A stretch of 64,000 nucleotides of DNA from Gnetum montanum (Eukaryota > Streptophyta > Gnetopsida > Gnetales > Gnetaceae). The DNA is taken from NCBI GenBank assembly GCA_015680685.1, contig MNCI01023634.1, positions 1 through 64,000 of the forward strand. The letters run 5' to 3'. The notes under the pieces were generated by a model. That model was not told the origin of the DNA and did no database searches. It was given only the letters and a program-made list of their open reading frames with translations. The position numbers were made by a program, and so were the translations under genes. This document shows positions 1-12,002 of this stretch, in pieces (within the stretch, counting starts at the first letter, position 1; every line of letters begins with the position of its first letter).

Positions 1-1022
1 CCTTATTATATGGTCTTCTTCTTTTTCTTTTGGACAAAATATGGGTTAATTCTTCTATCTTGTATTATGTTCTTTCCTTACTAACATTTGGGCCAATACT
101 TGTGATCTACAATGGGACCTTCACCTTTTGTCATTACTCTTTATATTCTTGAAACTAGAATTCTTCCATTGTCATTTTCTGTTATAATTTCTCAAGGCTT
201 TTATCTTAGAACTTGTGCTAAAATTTAATCTGAGATAAGACTATGATTGGAACTTATCTTTTGTTACTCATGACTTCGAATTCCAAGATCAACTATCAAA
301 ATCTTGAGATAATTTTTCTTCAAATCTCGTTCTCATCTCAATGATTAATCTAAACTCGACCATCTTTGACTATACTTATATTTCATTCTTCATGTGGTAC
401 CAACTTGCTATTTTTAGAAAGAAACTACTATTTTCATATCCTTCCATCTTGATGCTTTAGTATTTATAACAAATTCTCCTTCCTCCAACCTGGACAACTA
501 CAACTCCTTGCTTAATATGTACTTTATCAAGTAGGATAATGATGCAAATTGGTGCCCATGATTATAGGTCATAGTCTTTGATTCTTACATATTTAAATTA
601 ATACTTTGGTTACTCTTCAATTGCCTTCCTTAACTAATTGTATTCTTCTTTGATTTTAATTATGTTCAACATTCTCTTATCATAATTGTGGTTCCTATGG
701 AAGTTTTAATTTATGATTGTTCTGATGCATTTTTTCCTTCTATACATGTCTTTTCAAACTTAATTTATAGATGATACTTTAGATTTTTTTTTATGTATAT
801 CTTCTTAGTCTTCTAGGTCTTTGCATAGGTCCACCACTATTATCAAAAATCACTTCATCATATCTTTATACAATTTCTTATCATCTTTTATCCCTTCATA
901 ACTTTCCTATGGACTTAGCTTTCTTGACTAAAGTTTCACAGTGCTCACTCTTCTTACATATTTCTTTTATCCATTATGAAATCTCTTGAATTTCATACTA
1001 ACTAGTAATCTCTCCTACTTAT
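1..1022. other. AT-rich repeat remnant, no gene seen
   Basis: No reading frame of convincing length or family similarity is seen on either strand. Because a minus-strand primer-binding site lies directly to the right, this is most simply the decayed internal region of a minus-strand LTR retroelement running off the left edge of the window. I could not recognise gag or pol motifs in it. Confidence 0.4.
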
Positions 1023-1034
1023 GCTCTGATACCA
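1023..1034 (-). other. Retroelement primer-binding site (tRNA-iMet type)
   Basis: Read on the minus strand these 12 bases are TGGTATCAGAGC, the full complement of the 3' end of plant initiator-methionine tRNA used by most copia and many chromovirus-type gypsy elements. A TGTC that could be the LTR edge starts immediately to the right at 1035, with no spacer beyond the primer site. The site is seen directly; the parent element is inferred. Confidence 0.75.
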
Positions 1035-3698
1035 TGTCGAATTTTAAAACTTTTAGTTATTCTTCTCATTGTGTTCATAATAAAAAATTAGTGCCTCATG
1101 ATCTTTTATAGAGAGATGCACTTTTCAATATCAACATCATGAAGGTGTAAGATTGTAACCCTCTTCATAATGGTTATTTCTCTTTGTATTCTTGGTAGTT
1201 TTGGTATTATGAGTCTTACTGATTTAGCTATTTACAAATCCTCTTATGATAAACAAAGTTATATTGTACTGATTCTATAACTTGATACTCATTCCTTATT
1301 TTAGGAATATGTAACATTATATTTAGGCATGTTGTATATCTAGGTTCTACTTTAGTAAGGACTTCTTGTGTTTTGGTGATGCTGCTCTTTCGAATAGTGC
1401 AGGTTATCTTGGTTCATATTCACTTCACCATCATAAGATATAATATACTTACAACTATCATTCTGAACTAAATGTATTACAAACTCTTGTACTTGGACTT
1501 GATTCACTATACTTCATTAAGTTCCTACTGAACTTAACTTCACAAACTTCTTTGTACTTCATTAAGTTATCACTGACTTAACTTCACTAGACTTTACAAA
1601 AGAATTATTCATAGCATATTCTTCTTCTTGATTACATCCTTACAATATCTTCTTTTCCCTGTTACTCATGATAAGTCTTTTGGGAATTTTCCTTTTTCAT
1701 CAGCCTTACGTAGGCTAGTCCCTTCTTTAACTCCTACAGTGATCTACAACATGGCTTGTTGTGAATACTACCTCAATTGTAGCCTTTCCCTCTTGATAAC
1801 CAATCTCATTACTTTGTCATAACCTTCTAACTAGCCTTCTCTTCCTCTTTAGAAACTATATCATATTACCAATTACTCTTCTTAAATCTTCTTATCCTCT
1901 TTAAAAAACTAGATCCTTCTTCACTTCTTCTATTTATGAGTAAACTTGATAACCTTTTGGTTTCTAGTGCTCATTACAAATATATGGATCATAACAACCT
2001 TTTTGTTTCGTTATTCCTTATTTTTTCATATTGTTTCACCACTATTCATACTTTTTCATCATTATTCCACATACTTATTTTATTTGATCTACTTATATTA
2101 CAAAGGAAAAAAGTGCAATCTTTTTCTTTCATAAGAAGTTACGAATCTTCACTAAACTATCATGACTATTTATAACTATTGATAAATTAAGTTAAGAAAC
2201 TAATGATTATACCTTAACCTAGAAGTATACTCTAAAAATCAAGGATAAGTTAGTTTTTAATGATTACATTGTATGTGTTATAATGCTTTGACTTATGTGT
2301 TATAATTATGATCTCTTTACATGCTTAACTTACGTGATTATATACACTAGTCTTATGCAATATGTTAGACAAGCAATGTGGCTAGAAAGGATATTGGATT
2401 GGGGTAAAATAGAAACTATTTAGTATATATTTATACTTTATGTGTGATTTTCGATATTTATGCATTTAAACTATAGTGTTATGTTGTGTGATGCTTGGCT
2501 GTGATTTTAGCCTATGCATGTGTACTATATTTGATATAGATCTCATAGATTTAAACAAGTTTTAACCTAGAGTCCCAATGTATTTGTTATGTCTATTTAA
2601 AGTATAGAGTATTAGTTAAGAAAAAAAGAAAAGAAATGTGGAAAAAATAGGTTAAATAGGCTAGATTAGCATATATGATTATGTGATATGGGCATGTAGA
2701 AAAATAAGGCTAAATATTGATTATGGATGTATAATTTTCATAGATTACCAAATTTATGTTTATGTTTTATGAGTTATGCATGATATGCTATCTAACAAAT
2801 TAAAGGCTTTCAAACTTATGGAAATTGGTTATGATGTTGTAATGGTTTATGTGATACCAATATTATATCTTTTATGTATGGTTTCGGTTTGGGTGCTCTG
2901 GGGAAGTTTAGTTAGGTCTTACAGTAATTAAATATTATTATTTAATATTTTTACAAAAAAAAACTTTAAATGCATATAACTTTGTTTCTAGGAGTTTGAT
3001 TGAGGTGAAACTAATATTCTTGGGATTGTCTTATTACCTATTTTTTAATTATGATATTTGTTTTAATGTTTGGCTGCTATCATTTTAAAGATTACAATAG
3101 TGTTCCTTTTTATGAAATTATATGTAGTTTAAGGAATATGATGGTGGCAAGAAATTTTCTTAGGTCATGCTATGTCATTGACTTCATGAAGTGTGTGTGT
3201 TGGTTAGGCATAAATGTATGTGATCATGTTATGTTTACTTTGAATGTGTTATGATTGTGACATGTGATGGCTTAAGCTAGCCTGGGTCATTAGTACATTC
3301 CTTCACAATGACACTTGTAGTGGTCATGATGGGTGGTGCTAGCATAAGGGTATGGAGTAGTTGGTATGAGATACCCTAGATATAGTTATGAAGTGACCCT
3401 AACTATGGTGCATCAGTGAAACTCTTATATGAGGCCTCATCCTAAGAGTAGGAGAGCATATGTGTGTTCGTCCCTATCATTGATACATGACAGAAGTGTG
3501 TATGTCCCTATTGCTAGTTCTCTAGAAGGCTAATAATTATGAGTCATAGGTTAAAAGGCCCTAGCATTGGTTGGAAAAATAAAAACCCCATAAAAGACTT
3601 GCAAAAAAATGATTGATTCTAAGTACTCATGGTAACATCATGCTTAATATAATAGTGGTTTATACTTAATATATTATCATGCACCATTAGTTCCTATT
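1035..3698. other. Probable LTR followed by AT-rich repeat sequence, no gene
   Basis: Starts with TGTCGAATTTTAAAAC at the primer-site boundary, as expected for an LTR read in reverse. I could not find the far end of this LTR or a second copy in the window. The remainder is T-rich with no credible coding sequence; the short open frames at about 1.6-2.2 kb and 3.05-3.25 kb have low-complexity composition and no family match. Confidence 0.35.
1510..1587. repeat. Two-copy direct repeat with internal inverted repeats
   Basis: A 33-34 base unit beginning tacttcattaagtt occurs at 1510-1543 and again at 1555-1587, a 45-base offset. Each unit also contains the inverted pair ttaagtt and aacttaa, so it could form a small hairpin. 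Confidence 0.7.
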
Positions 3699-4253
3699 TT
3701 GTTATGCTTTCATTGTGTTATTACTAGTGATCCTAGGCATCACTTTGTCCTAGCCAAGTGTCATAGAGCAAGGTGTTACACATTAGTCCCAAAGTGGTAC
3801 AATATCAATAAACTCTACTACTATCATAAAGCTGCAGGTTATGACATAGATGACTACAATGCATTTAAAGATGACATCCAAGCTCTTATTGCAAAAGAAG
3901 CAATATTCTTTCACACTCTAGTCAAACCCAACAATTAACTATCTACATTTTACCTTGAACACAAAGCTAATCATTCCAAAACTACTTTCATAATCCACAA
4001 AGGTTCCTCAATAAAATAATCCTCCTAAGCCCAAAAACTTTTTTATCATCAATCTTCTTGAAAATAATTTATTCACTCCATCTATTTAAAACTTATGAAG
4101 AGCTTCATTTTTCATAGATCTTACATAATTCTATGATAATTCTCCAAATTCAGACTCTCCTTCACCTACTCCATCTCCTCCATCATGTCCCTTAACCCCA
4201 TCCACTTCATAGGAATCATTGTTACTTCCTACATCTACACCTCTAATTCTCAT
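3699..4253 (+). pseudogene. Ty3/gypsy gag C-terminal fragment (outer element, left half)
   Basis: Translation of 3699-3938 ends in a stretch resembling the tail of Tat/Athila-type gag: a histidine-containing knuckle-like segment (YYYHKAAGYDIDDY), then FKDDIQALIAKEAIFF and a proline-asparagine pair. In the family this region reads roughly C-x2-H-R-x2-GH-D-T-E-x-C followed by a lysine-rich helix ending in IQxLI. Both cysteines expected in the knuckle are lost here and a stop follows at 3936-3938, so it is a relic. It is cut at 4253 by the 19.9-kb element C. The matching protease of the same strand resumes at 24155, which makes the two pieces parts of one older element. Only the family similarity is inferred; no search was run. 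Confidence 0.6.
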
Positions 4254-5752
4254 TGTTGGACTTGGAAAATTTAGTTGTTGGAATAGAAACTAAAATATCC
4301 TAAGCATCGAAACAATTTTAGCAACAAATCCCAAGGATCTCAAGAAATGGGATTCAAGGCACCCTGAACAATCTAGCCTATCACTAAAGGACTTATGGAA
4401 GTGTCAATGAAAATGTAACTAAAAACATAAAAAGAAACATAAATAAAGATGAAAATGTAAACATAAACAAAAACGAGATCATAAACAAAAATAAAATTGC
4501 AGATCTGAAATGAAAATAGACACAAAAATGAAAACATGAACTCATATCTACACAACAATGAACTACAACTTTGTTGAAATGGAAAATAAACTAGTAGGTT
4601 CAAAAAGTATAGATTTTATGCTAGGTGTACAAAAATTCACTTGAAGGAGCTTGAAGTCTGTTGGAGCTAGCAGGCTCTATTCCACATCAAACTCCATGAT
4701 CTAAATTCTACCCAACTCCAATTTCTAGAAACTTCCTACTAGTTTCCACTAGAATCTGCCATTGTGGTCACAGATTGGTATTCCACCTTTTGTGTAGCAG
4801 TATCATGTTGGAAGTCTTGATGTCCAATGTAGATACCAATTTTCTGTCAAAGATGTTTTAAGGTTGTAAAAGGTTCTTGGCTACAAAATTCTTTTAGGTG
4901 AAAAATGCTTTTCTAGTTGTGAAATGGAACTACCTCCAATTTTTAAAACCACCTTTAAAAGTTTGGAATTATAATAAGATGTTTACATTGGATTTTTATA
5001 GGTGTGGAATTCCTATTTTTAGGTCTATGAATTACTATCATGATTGCTAACAAGTTGATGTATATTTGCAGGTGATAATGGTTAAGGCTCTCAACGTAGT
5101 TGCAATTTATAGTAAGTTTGAAATACACCATAGCCACCAAAGCCCATCCATTTACTAGAAATAGTAAATGGACTTTTATGACTACACTGACTCCATCCCA
5201 ACAATGCTAACCTTGGTGAACTACACTGAAGTTGTTGGAAACTACTAGAAAATGCTGGAAACTATGGAAACTATTATCTACACTACTCATGTTGCAACTA
5301 CTAGAGACCTAGGGAGACTACGTTGGGCATTGTTGGAAAAATGGAATAAGAAAAATGGAAAATCCCAAAAATTTCAACATTGTATCTACACTGGGTTTTG
5401 TGGTGACTATGCTAGGTTGGAAAGGGAAAATCCTAACAATTCCATATACACTAGGGGTAGATGATTCTAGTGGAGATGAGGCTATACCCCTACAAAAACC
5501 CATGAAAATGGCAATTTTGACCATTCCCAAGGAATTGCTAGCCTTCCCAAGCCCAAATATATACATGAGGTAACTTATTCCATTTGGGAAGTGAGGCAAT
5601 AGCAACTTCTAAGGCATTTTTCAACCCCAAAAGCTAAAGTATGTAAGATTGTAGCTCATGGACTATAGATCTTATATTTACAATGAAACCTTGCCTTAAG
5701 TTGGAAAATGAAGGTTACAATTTGCAACATGCATTTTCTTGGTAGTGTTTCA
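4254..5752 (-). repeat. Element C 3' LTR
   Basis: About 1.5 kb, running from tgttggacttgg to gtttca on the plus strand, so TG...CA on both ends. It aligns by eye with 22665-24154 along most of its length: shared blocks include gaagtcttgatgtcca (4814 and 23301), tttactagaaatagtaaat (5151) against a near match at 23640, and the gtagtgtttca end. A third, inverted copy lies at 39921-41501. The first about 80 bases correspond to about 190 bases in the right LTR, so this copy carries a deletion near that end. Divergence is high, implying an old insertion. Confidence 0.8.
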
Positions 5753-5768
5753 TTGGCCCCTCTTTGTT
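5753..5768 (-). other. Polypurine tract of element C
   Basis: On the minus strand the bases just before the LTR read AACAAAGAGGGGCCAA followed by the LTR start TGAAACAC. A purine-rich run in exactly this position primes plus-strand DNA synthesis in LTR retroelements, and it fixes both the LTR edge and the element's direction. Confidence 0.65.
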
Positions 5769-7241
5769 AATGTTTGGAGGATTAACCCTAGAGACATCGA
5801 AAAAGAATACAAAACACAACTACAAGTTCATCACCAACATTTCCTCTCTACACTTAATTAAATATTGTCAAACCATCCCAAAGAGTACTAGTGATGATGG
5901 GATAAAGTTATGGTATGGGCTATTATTGGTTATAGGGAAATTATCACAAAGTAGCTATGTGTGCCAAATGTTGACATCATGGCTATGATATGGCACTAAT
6001 ATGTTTAATAATTAGTTAAGGCTTCGTGCTTTGTGCTTTAAAGTTTTGGTCACTTAGTAACCTTTTTGAGGAACCAACATATAGCTCCAACATTTCTCTA
6101 GCCACTAGGCTCATCCCTTTATATGTTTGAAGCCATTGATTTGTCTATTTGGGCTTCATTGACCTTTTGGCTTCTTGGAAATTTGGTTTTCCATTTTTTA
6201 TTTTTTATTTTGTTGGGGTGAAACCTTCATTGGGTTTCATTACCAAGGTTGATTTTGATTTGGTTTTTCCATCAAATGAAATGTGTTACATTCAATGGAC
6301 TTAAAGGTTTTCCCATTGAATGAGATGTGTTACATTGTAATAGACTTAATGGTGAAGCATAATGAAGGGATGTCATATTACTGCAATGCATGGGTGTCAA
6401 ACATAGGTCAACATTATTATTTAGGGTGAGGAAGGTTATAATCAGGCTACTCAATTGGACTCAAGGAGAGGTAATAGGAGTGAAGTGAAACAAGCACTCT
6501 TGGTATGGTAAGACAAACCCACCAAATTTTTCACATTGAGATCATGTGATGACTTACTACTATAATGAGTTGCACCTTTGTGATGACTTCCAGCCTTCAT
6601 CCTACAAACAAAACTCCAAGAGGACAAGAAAACAAGACCAAGAATACATGTTGTTACAAGTAATACATAGGCCACACTAGACAACTAGCAAACTAGGTCA
6701 TAATAGGTTACCACTACCACAACATAGAGAGATCTATGTGATGTGCATTAAATTTACAAAATTTTATAGTTCATTTCTTGTTCCAAACAAGGAGAGAGAG
6801 AGAGCACGTAGGCTTGCTTGTGTCAGACCATTGGAGTCATCAACATTGATTATTCATTGCAACTTGTCAATAATGATAAATAACACTACAAGCAAAACAT
6901 GTGAGTGTTAGATGTAATCAAGGCTATGAAATGGCTTTGATATTGTATAATAGGGGTTTGATGAGATCATGAGTAGGCTTAAGTTCTAGTGAGGAACTTG
7001 GTCCTGTGTGTTATCTCTTCACTATTGTGGTCTTAAATGGAAACTTAGACTAAGGAACCATCCATGATGTTTCTGGCTTCAAGATTAATGGTAGTAGGCT
7101 ACTTCAAGGTGTTATGGCTATATAGTTAAATGGTTTTAAAGGCTTAGGTCAACTTGTTCTAACAACATCATGAGAGGGGCCCATTTAGGCTTTGTGGGTA
7201 GTCCAATTTGCTCCCTTATCCTCCTAGTTCAATCTTGCATG
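5769..7241. other. Element C 3' internal region, non-coding
   Basis: No open frame of note. Contains a two-copy direct repeat of about 45 bases at 6266-6360 (core gagatgtgttacatt/gaaatgtgttacatt, each followed by a gacttaa block) and a short GA run at 6790-6802. Position between polypurine tract and the tandem array fits the untranslated 3' part of the element. Confidence 0.5.
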
Positions 7242-7246
7242 ACAAC

Positions 7247-8206
7247 TGATGAGTGGCAAGGTACCCCTACACTCAACCATACGAAACGAGCATAGCACAC
7301 GTGATCCAGTTGCACTCCGTAGACTAAATGCCTAAACGCCCCATGGAACACTTGGGGTTAATCATTCGTTGTCTTCCCAGACTTACTTGTTGTTGTCACG
7401 GTGTATGGTTAAGTAAGTCCGAGGTATATGATTTTTATGGTCTTTTATGGTTTTTTCTCCTATGCTATGAGGCGAAAGGTTGAGAAACTAACTCTAACTA
7501 AGGACCTAAGTCTAAATTAACTAGCGTTAACATCTTTTCCCACTTACCGTACACACCCTAAACTATGCAACTATGGCTACCAAATGCTAATCGTTACTGG
7601 GATCACCACACGTAACGCACGTGCTCGAAGTGGTCATACTAAGGCACCTAACTAGCCTAAGCGTGATGAGCAGCCGATTCCATGACTAGCCGTACACATT
7701 CGTAGATGCTCGTAATCAAGTCGTACTCATCCCACGTTCTAGGAGACAAGGGTGAGAGAATCTAATCGCGATGAGTATCCGATTCCTTGGTTAGCTGTAC
7801 ACATTCGTCAATGCTCGTAACCAAGTTGTACTCATGCTGTGCTAATGCATGTAATAAATAACAGGTAAGAAATAACATGTAATAAACCTATTCCATGCAC
7901 TGCAAGGTTTATCCACAAAGCTCGTCTTTATTGTCGTACACAACTTGCATTCAGGTACAAAGCTGCTCGAATAAAGACTCGTTCACTTGGGGACTCCTAC
8001 TACGGGCACATGGAAAATATTCTATCTCTGGAGTGATCAAACTGCCAGAGTTTCCCTACTTCTAGCCTAGGATGAGAAATGAAGGGAGTGTCGCCTCTTA
8101 TTTATAGATTTGGCGGTGGACCGCAATATCGCGTACGCGATATCGCAGGGGACGATGTGATATCACGTACGCAATATTGCGGTGCATGCGATACCGCATC
8201 TCATCA
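7247..8206 (-). mobile_element. Solo LTR A1 (Athila-like family), with perfect target duplication
   Basis: A 960-base block starting tgatgagtgg and ending ctcatca, flanked on both sides by acaac (7242-7246 and 8207-8211). Start and end share TGATGAG/CTCATCA as terminal inverted repeats. It is clearly related to the LTRs of element B (41810-42620, 49121-49933): shared text includes cccctacactcaaccatacg near the left edge, taatcaagtcgtactcat in the middle and ctcttatttatag near the right edge. No internal region adjoins it, so it is a solo LTR left by recombination. In transcription direction (minus strand) a palindrome-rich U3 and a TATA-like box lie near 8200-8097. An internal duplication of about 115 bases occurs at about 7661-7850. 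Confidence 0.9.
8097..8182 (-). promoter_or_regulatory. LTR U3 promoter: GATATC palindromes plus TATA box
   Basis: On the minus strand CTATAAATAAG (8107-8097) is a good TATA box. Immediately upstream lie two near-perfect palindromes, 8123-8146 (core GCGATATCGC joined by GTAC) and about 8156-8180 (GTGATATCAC and a GCAATATTGC arm). The outer arms ccgcaatat (8121) and atattgcgg (8174) also pair with one another. CpG density is far above the surroundings. The same arrangement recurs at 16198-16284, 42511-42620, 45958-46019 and 49841-49933. Promoter role is inferred from position and TATA; the palindromes are seen directly. Confidence 0.65.
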
Positions 8207-8211
8207 ACAAC

Positions 8212-8880
8212 ATAAGCCCATCAAGTGGCACCTATGTAAAAATGAGTAAATAATGCTAAAACAATATAAAACATCTTAGTAACCATGCAATCATATGTTA
8301 TTTCAATTTTAAACAATATGCAACCAATGCTATAATAGGTAGGTGAAGACAAATAAGGTGGAATCAAGGCCACATAAGGTCAACTAAAGGTCAAACAAGG
8401 TTACAACAAATTGAAGCATAATGAAAGTATAAAAACCATGGTCAACTAAGGTTACATTTTTGCTAGTTTTAGGCATTAGTAGGCCATGTTGCCAATTTAA
8501 GGCCTTGGTAGGCCATGGTTACATGATGTCAAATGATGCTCAAAGATGGTCAAATCCTATCATTTAACACCAATCTAAGGCTAAATAAAGGTCAAAAGAG
8601 GCCATAATAGAGATAACAAAGGTAAATGTGATGAAACCAAAGTGATGTAGAGGCTAAATGAGGTCAAAAATGCATAATAAGGTCCGAATAGGTCAAAATA
8701 CCATGAAACAAGATCAAATTAATCAAAGTCGAATACATGCAGTAAAACATGCTCATTATTGGTCAAATAGGGTTAGATTTTGCCTATTTTAGACCTTAGC
8801 ATTCCATGGTATGATGCTACAAGGTTGACAGGTGAGTTTGGGCATCTATGAGGGCTTTTTAAAGGTTGTTTTGGGTTAAA
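8212..8880. other. Element C internal region, non-coding, short repeats
   Basis: No coding sequence seen. It is rich in repeats of ggtcaaa and in a motif of the form tgccaatttaaggccttggtaggccatg (8488-8516 and neighbours) that reappears in about three tandem copies at 18118-18250, on the other side of the antisense ORF. Both stretches therefore belong to the same element. Confidence 0.45.
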
Positions 8881-11620
8881 AGTCATAGTTTTCTGAGCAC
8901 CCACGCTAGCCAACATGGGTAGGATGATCGCTAGCATGGATGGGTTCATTACATGGTTTTTCATGTTGGTCTTGAGTAGTTTTCAACTCTTGATGACTTG
9001 TATGTTAGAGTAATGGACTAAGGAAGCAAACAAGCCAATTATAGCATTGATTTCAACCTCTAGAATCCTCCATTGGGACCTGCATCTACCATCCATGCTA
9101 GAGCAAAGCTTCTCAACATGGCCCCAACATGGCTACCAAGAAAAATGGATTTCATGGCATCAAAGGGATCAAAATTGGGGATCTATGGTCTTCCTAAGGC
9201 ATCACAAGGCCATAACAATCAAGATTGGTCACTTTGATGGTTGAAACTAGCAAAAAAGCAAGTTTTAAGGTCATACCCCTCAAAGCCACACTAGCTAGCA
9301 TGGATGGAAGGGGATCTCAGTGTGGATGATCTAAATCTTAGTTTTTACAAGGTCAACATGGTTAATATATAGATAAATCCAAGATTTTTTAGTTGTATGC
9401 TTCTATAGTCAAGTTTTGACACTATTTGGACAATGTTATACTAGTACAATCATGTTGGAAACTACATCCACACTAGAGCCACACTAGCCAACGTGGGTCT
9501 AGAATGCCTTAGCATGGATACATCTGGTTTTTAGTTTTGGAGTGGTTTCAAAGGCAAATCGACCAAGTTTATAGGCTTTCGAGGTTGTTAGTAATGATAC
9601 TTGAGGTTTTTGCATAAAATTGGCTATATCTGATGCTAGTTTAAGGTGTGGTATGGATATACCCACCTGAGCCATGTTGGGCAGCATTGCTCTAGTGTGA
9701 GTAAGGAGTTTTGATGGGTTTTGTAATTGAAATGGGGTTGAATAGCTATTGGTTGAAGTTTTTGGCATTCTAGGCTCTACTAGGGTAGGTTTTAGATCTC
9801 TAAGTATGTCAAGTGTTACAAAAAGTGGTAAGGAACCTTACCCATGTTGGGGCCATGCTGTTCAATGTGGCTTAAGCCTCCCATAGCATGGATGCTTGGG
9901 GTATTAATTTTTTATGTGTTTCTACATCAAATTGACCTAGTATTCATGCCCCTAAGGTTGCAAATGTCGATGGCTAAGGTTTAGGATCAAAAATAATAAT
10001 TTTGAAGGACTTTTAATAATTTTTGAACTCGGAGCAATGTTGGGCCACACTAGCCAACATGGCCCCAGTGTGGGTGAAATAAGGATAATAGCTTTTTATC
10101 ATTTTTAACTAGTTTTCTTAAGTCTTATGCCCTCTAAAGGTACTAGCGATGTCATAGGGTTAATGTGGTGCAACTTGAAGTTGTTTTGATACATTCATAA
10201 GCCCTCCATGGGTTTTCTTTGAGGCATCCACACTAAACCCACACTAGCAAGCATGGGTGAGGGGGGTTACCAGCATGAAGATGGAAGTCGACATGGAATT
10301 TGGCTGATTTGGTGAGTTTTTGGTTGCCAGAAACTCTACGAAGGTTGGAAGGTCAAAAAATGTCAACTAAGAGGTTGATTTTGGTAATTTATGATTACAC
10401 CCCACTCATCCATACTAAGGCAATGCTACCTAGCATGACTCTACTGAAATTCATTATTTCAGCCATTTCTAGTTAGATTCAACAAGGTTTCAAAGCTACT
10501 AAGGTCATAGGCGTTGATGGCTAAGTTTTGGCATCAAAATTAACTGATTTGAAGGCTTTTCACTATTTTTTGTAGTCATCCACCCGCCCTGACCACACAT
10601 CCCACCCCCACCCCCCCACCCCCCCATGAACCATGTTGGGCAATTTGATCCATCATGCATGAAGGGAGACGATAGATTCTTGCCATTTTTGTTCCATTCT
10701 ATGATGCTTGATGGCTCTAGGGGGCTCTAATAGGATCTTGAGGTCACAAGGGTAGGTTTCAAGGCTATTTCTGGCTATGGATGAGGTTTTATGGATTACC
10801 CTCAGATTACCCATGCTAGCCAGCATGGGTGAGGGTTTCCCCAGCATGGTTAAGGTTTTGGTCAAGAATTTTAACTTAGATTTAGATACTTCTTAACTAT
10901 CAGAGACCAGGGAGAGGTGTTGAGGTCATATAGGATGGTTTTAAGGTCATTTTAAGATATGAAAAGGTTTTTGTAGTTCATTCCCAAGGCACCCATGCTA
11001 GCTAGTATGGGTTGAAGTTTTTCTAGTGTGGGGAAGGTAGTTGGTATGGAATTCAACTTGTTTTTGTTCATTCTGGGTTATCAAAGGCTATGGGGAAATG
11101 TTTAGTTCAAAAACTACAAATTGGATGGTCAATTTTGGGGTTTTAAGGCTTTACCTCATCTATCTAAACTAGGGCCATGCTAGATAGTGTGGATGAGGTA
11201 CCCCCTAGCATAGCTCCATGAGATCTCAAGGTTTTAAGCACTTTTAACTAGGTTTAACAAAGTTTTAGAGTTGTCAAGGATGGCTAGTAGGGTTTTAGGC
11301 TATGTTGGTCAACTTGGGGTTGAAATCAAGTTTTGGAAAATCTTGGAGTGTGTTATACCCCCTTGGGTAACATTGGCCAATGTGGATGAGGCCTTTCCTA
11401 GTGTGGTTGCCCAAAGTGGCAAGTTACATGAATGGTTCTACCCCCTACCAATGTCTAGGGTCTGGCAATGTTAACATTAGCTACTAAAAATGGCAAGGGG
11501 TTAAGGTTTCAAGGTTATGGGACATGGGAGACCAAGATCCATGTTGGATTCACACTACCCACTATGGGTGAAGGAGGGATAAGGTTGGTTAATACTTATG
11601 TGGGTTTCAAATGGGTTAAA
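8880..11620. repeat. Tandem array, about 15 copies of a diverged ~190-bp unit
   Basis: A motif close to acccatgctagccagcat (best copy 10809-10830, a near palindrome centred on GCTAGC) recurs near 8895, 9096, 9285, 9480, 9665, 9845, 10045, 10240, 10405, 10620, 10805, 10990, 11165, 11365 and 11545. The mean step is about 189 bases. Between the motifs each unit has a second block (ccagcatgg or similar), a T-rich stretch, and phrases such as aaggtttcaaggc and ttgatggctaag. Copies are strongly diverged, so this is an old array. A C-rich run (10588-10626) interrupts one unit. It lies between the antisense ORF and the 3' LTR of element C, where Tat/Ogre elements often carry tandem repeats. Confidence 0.8.
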
Positions 11621-12002
11621 CCCCAACATAGAGTAGGTTTTTAGGCTTGAAATCCACTATGCTTGGAAGGCATTTGGTGGGGTCCACCAAAATTTTAAAT
11701 TTTTGAATCTTGTGTGTAACTCCCACCATCCTAGTGTTGGTTGGACTTTTTCCCTTTGGAAATACTACTGCACCATAAATTTTAGTGTCTGGATTTATCA
11801 ATGGGGGAGTGAAGGGGAATGCATAAGTTTGTATTTGGTTTTTATGGTTGTAATGCCAAAAATTGATCGCACAATTTAATTTTCTACCAAAAGCACACTA
11901 ATCAGAGCTCTTAGTAGAGATTTTTCTTTCAAAATCCATCAATCTTCAACGTGGTTGCTTTATTTTCTCCACCAAGGCATTGCTACTACCTAGAACCTTG
12001 TA

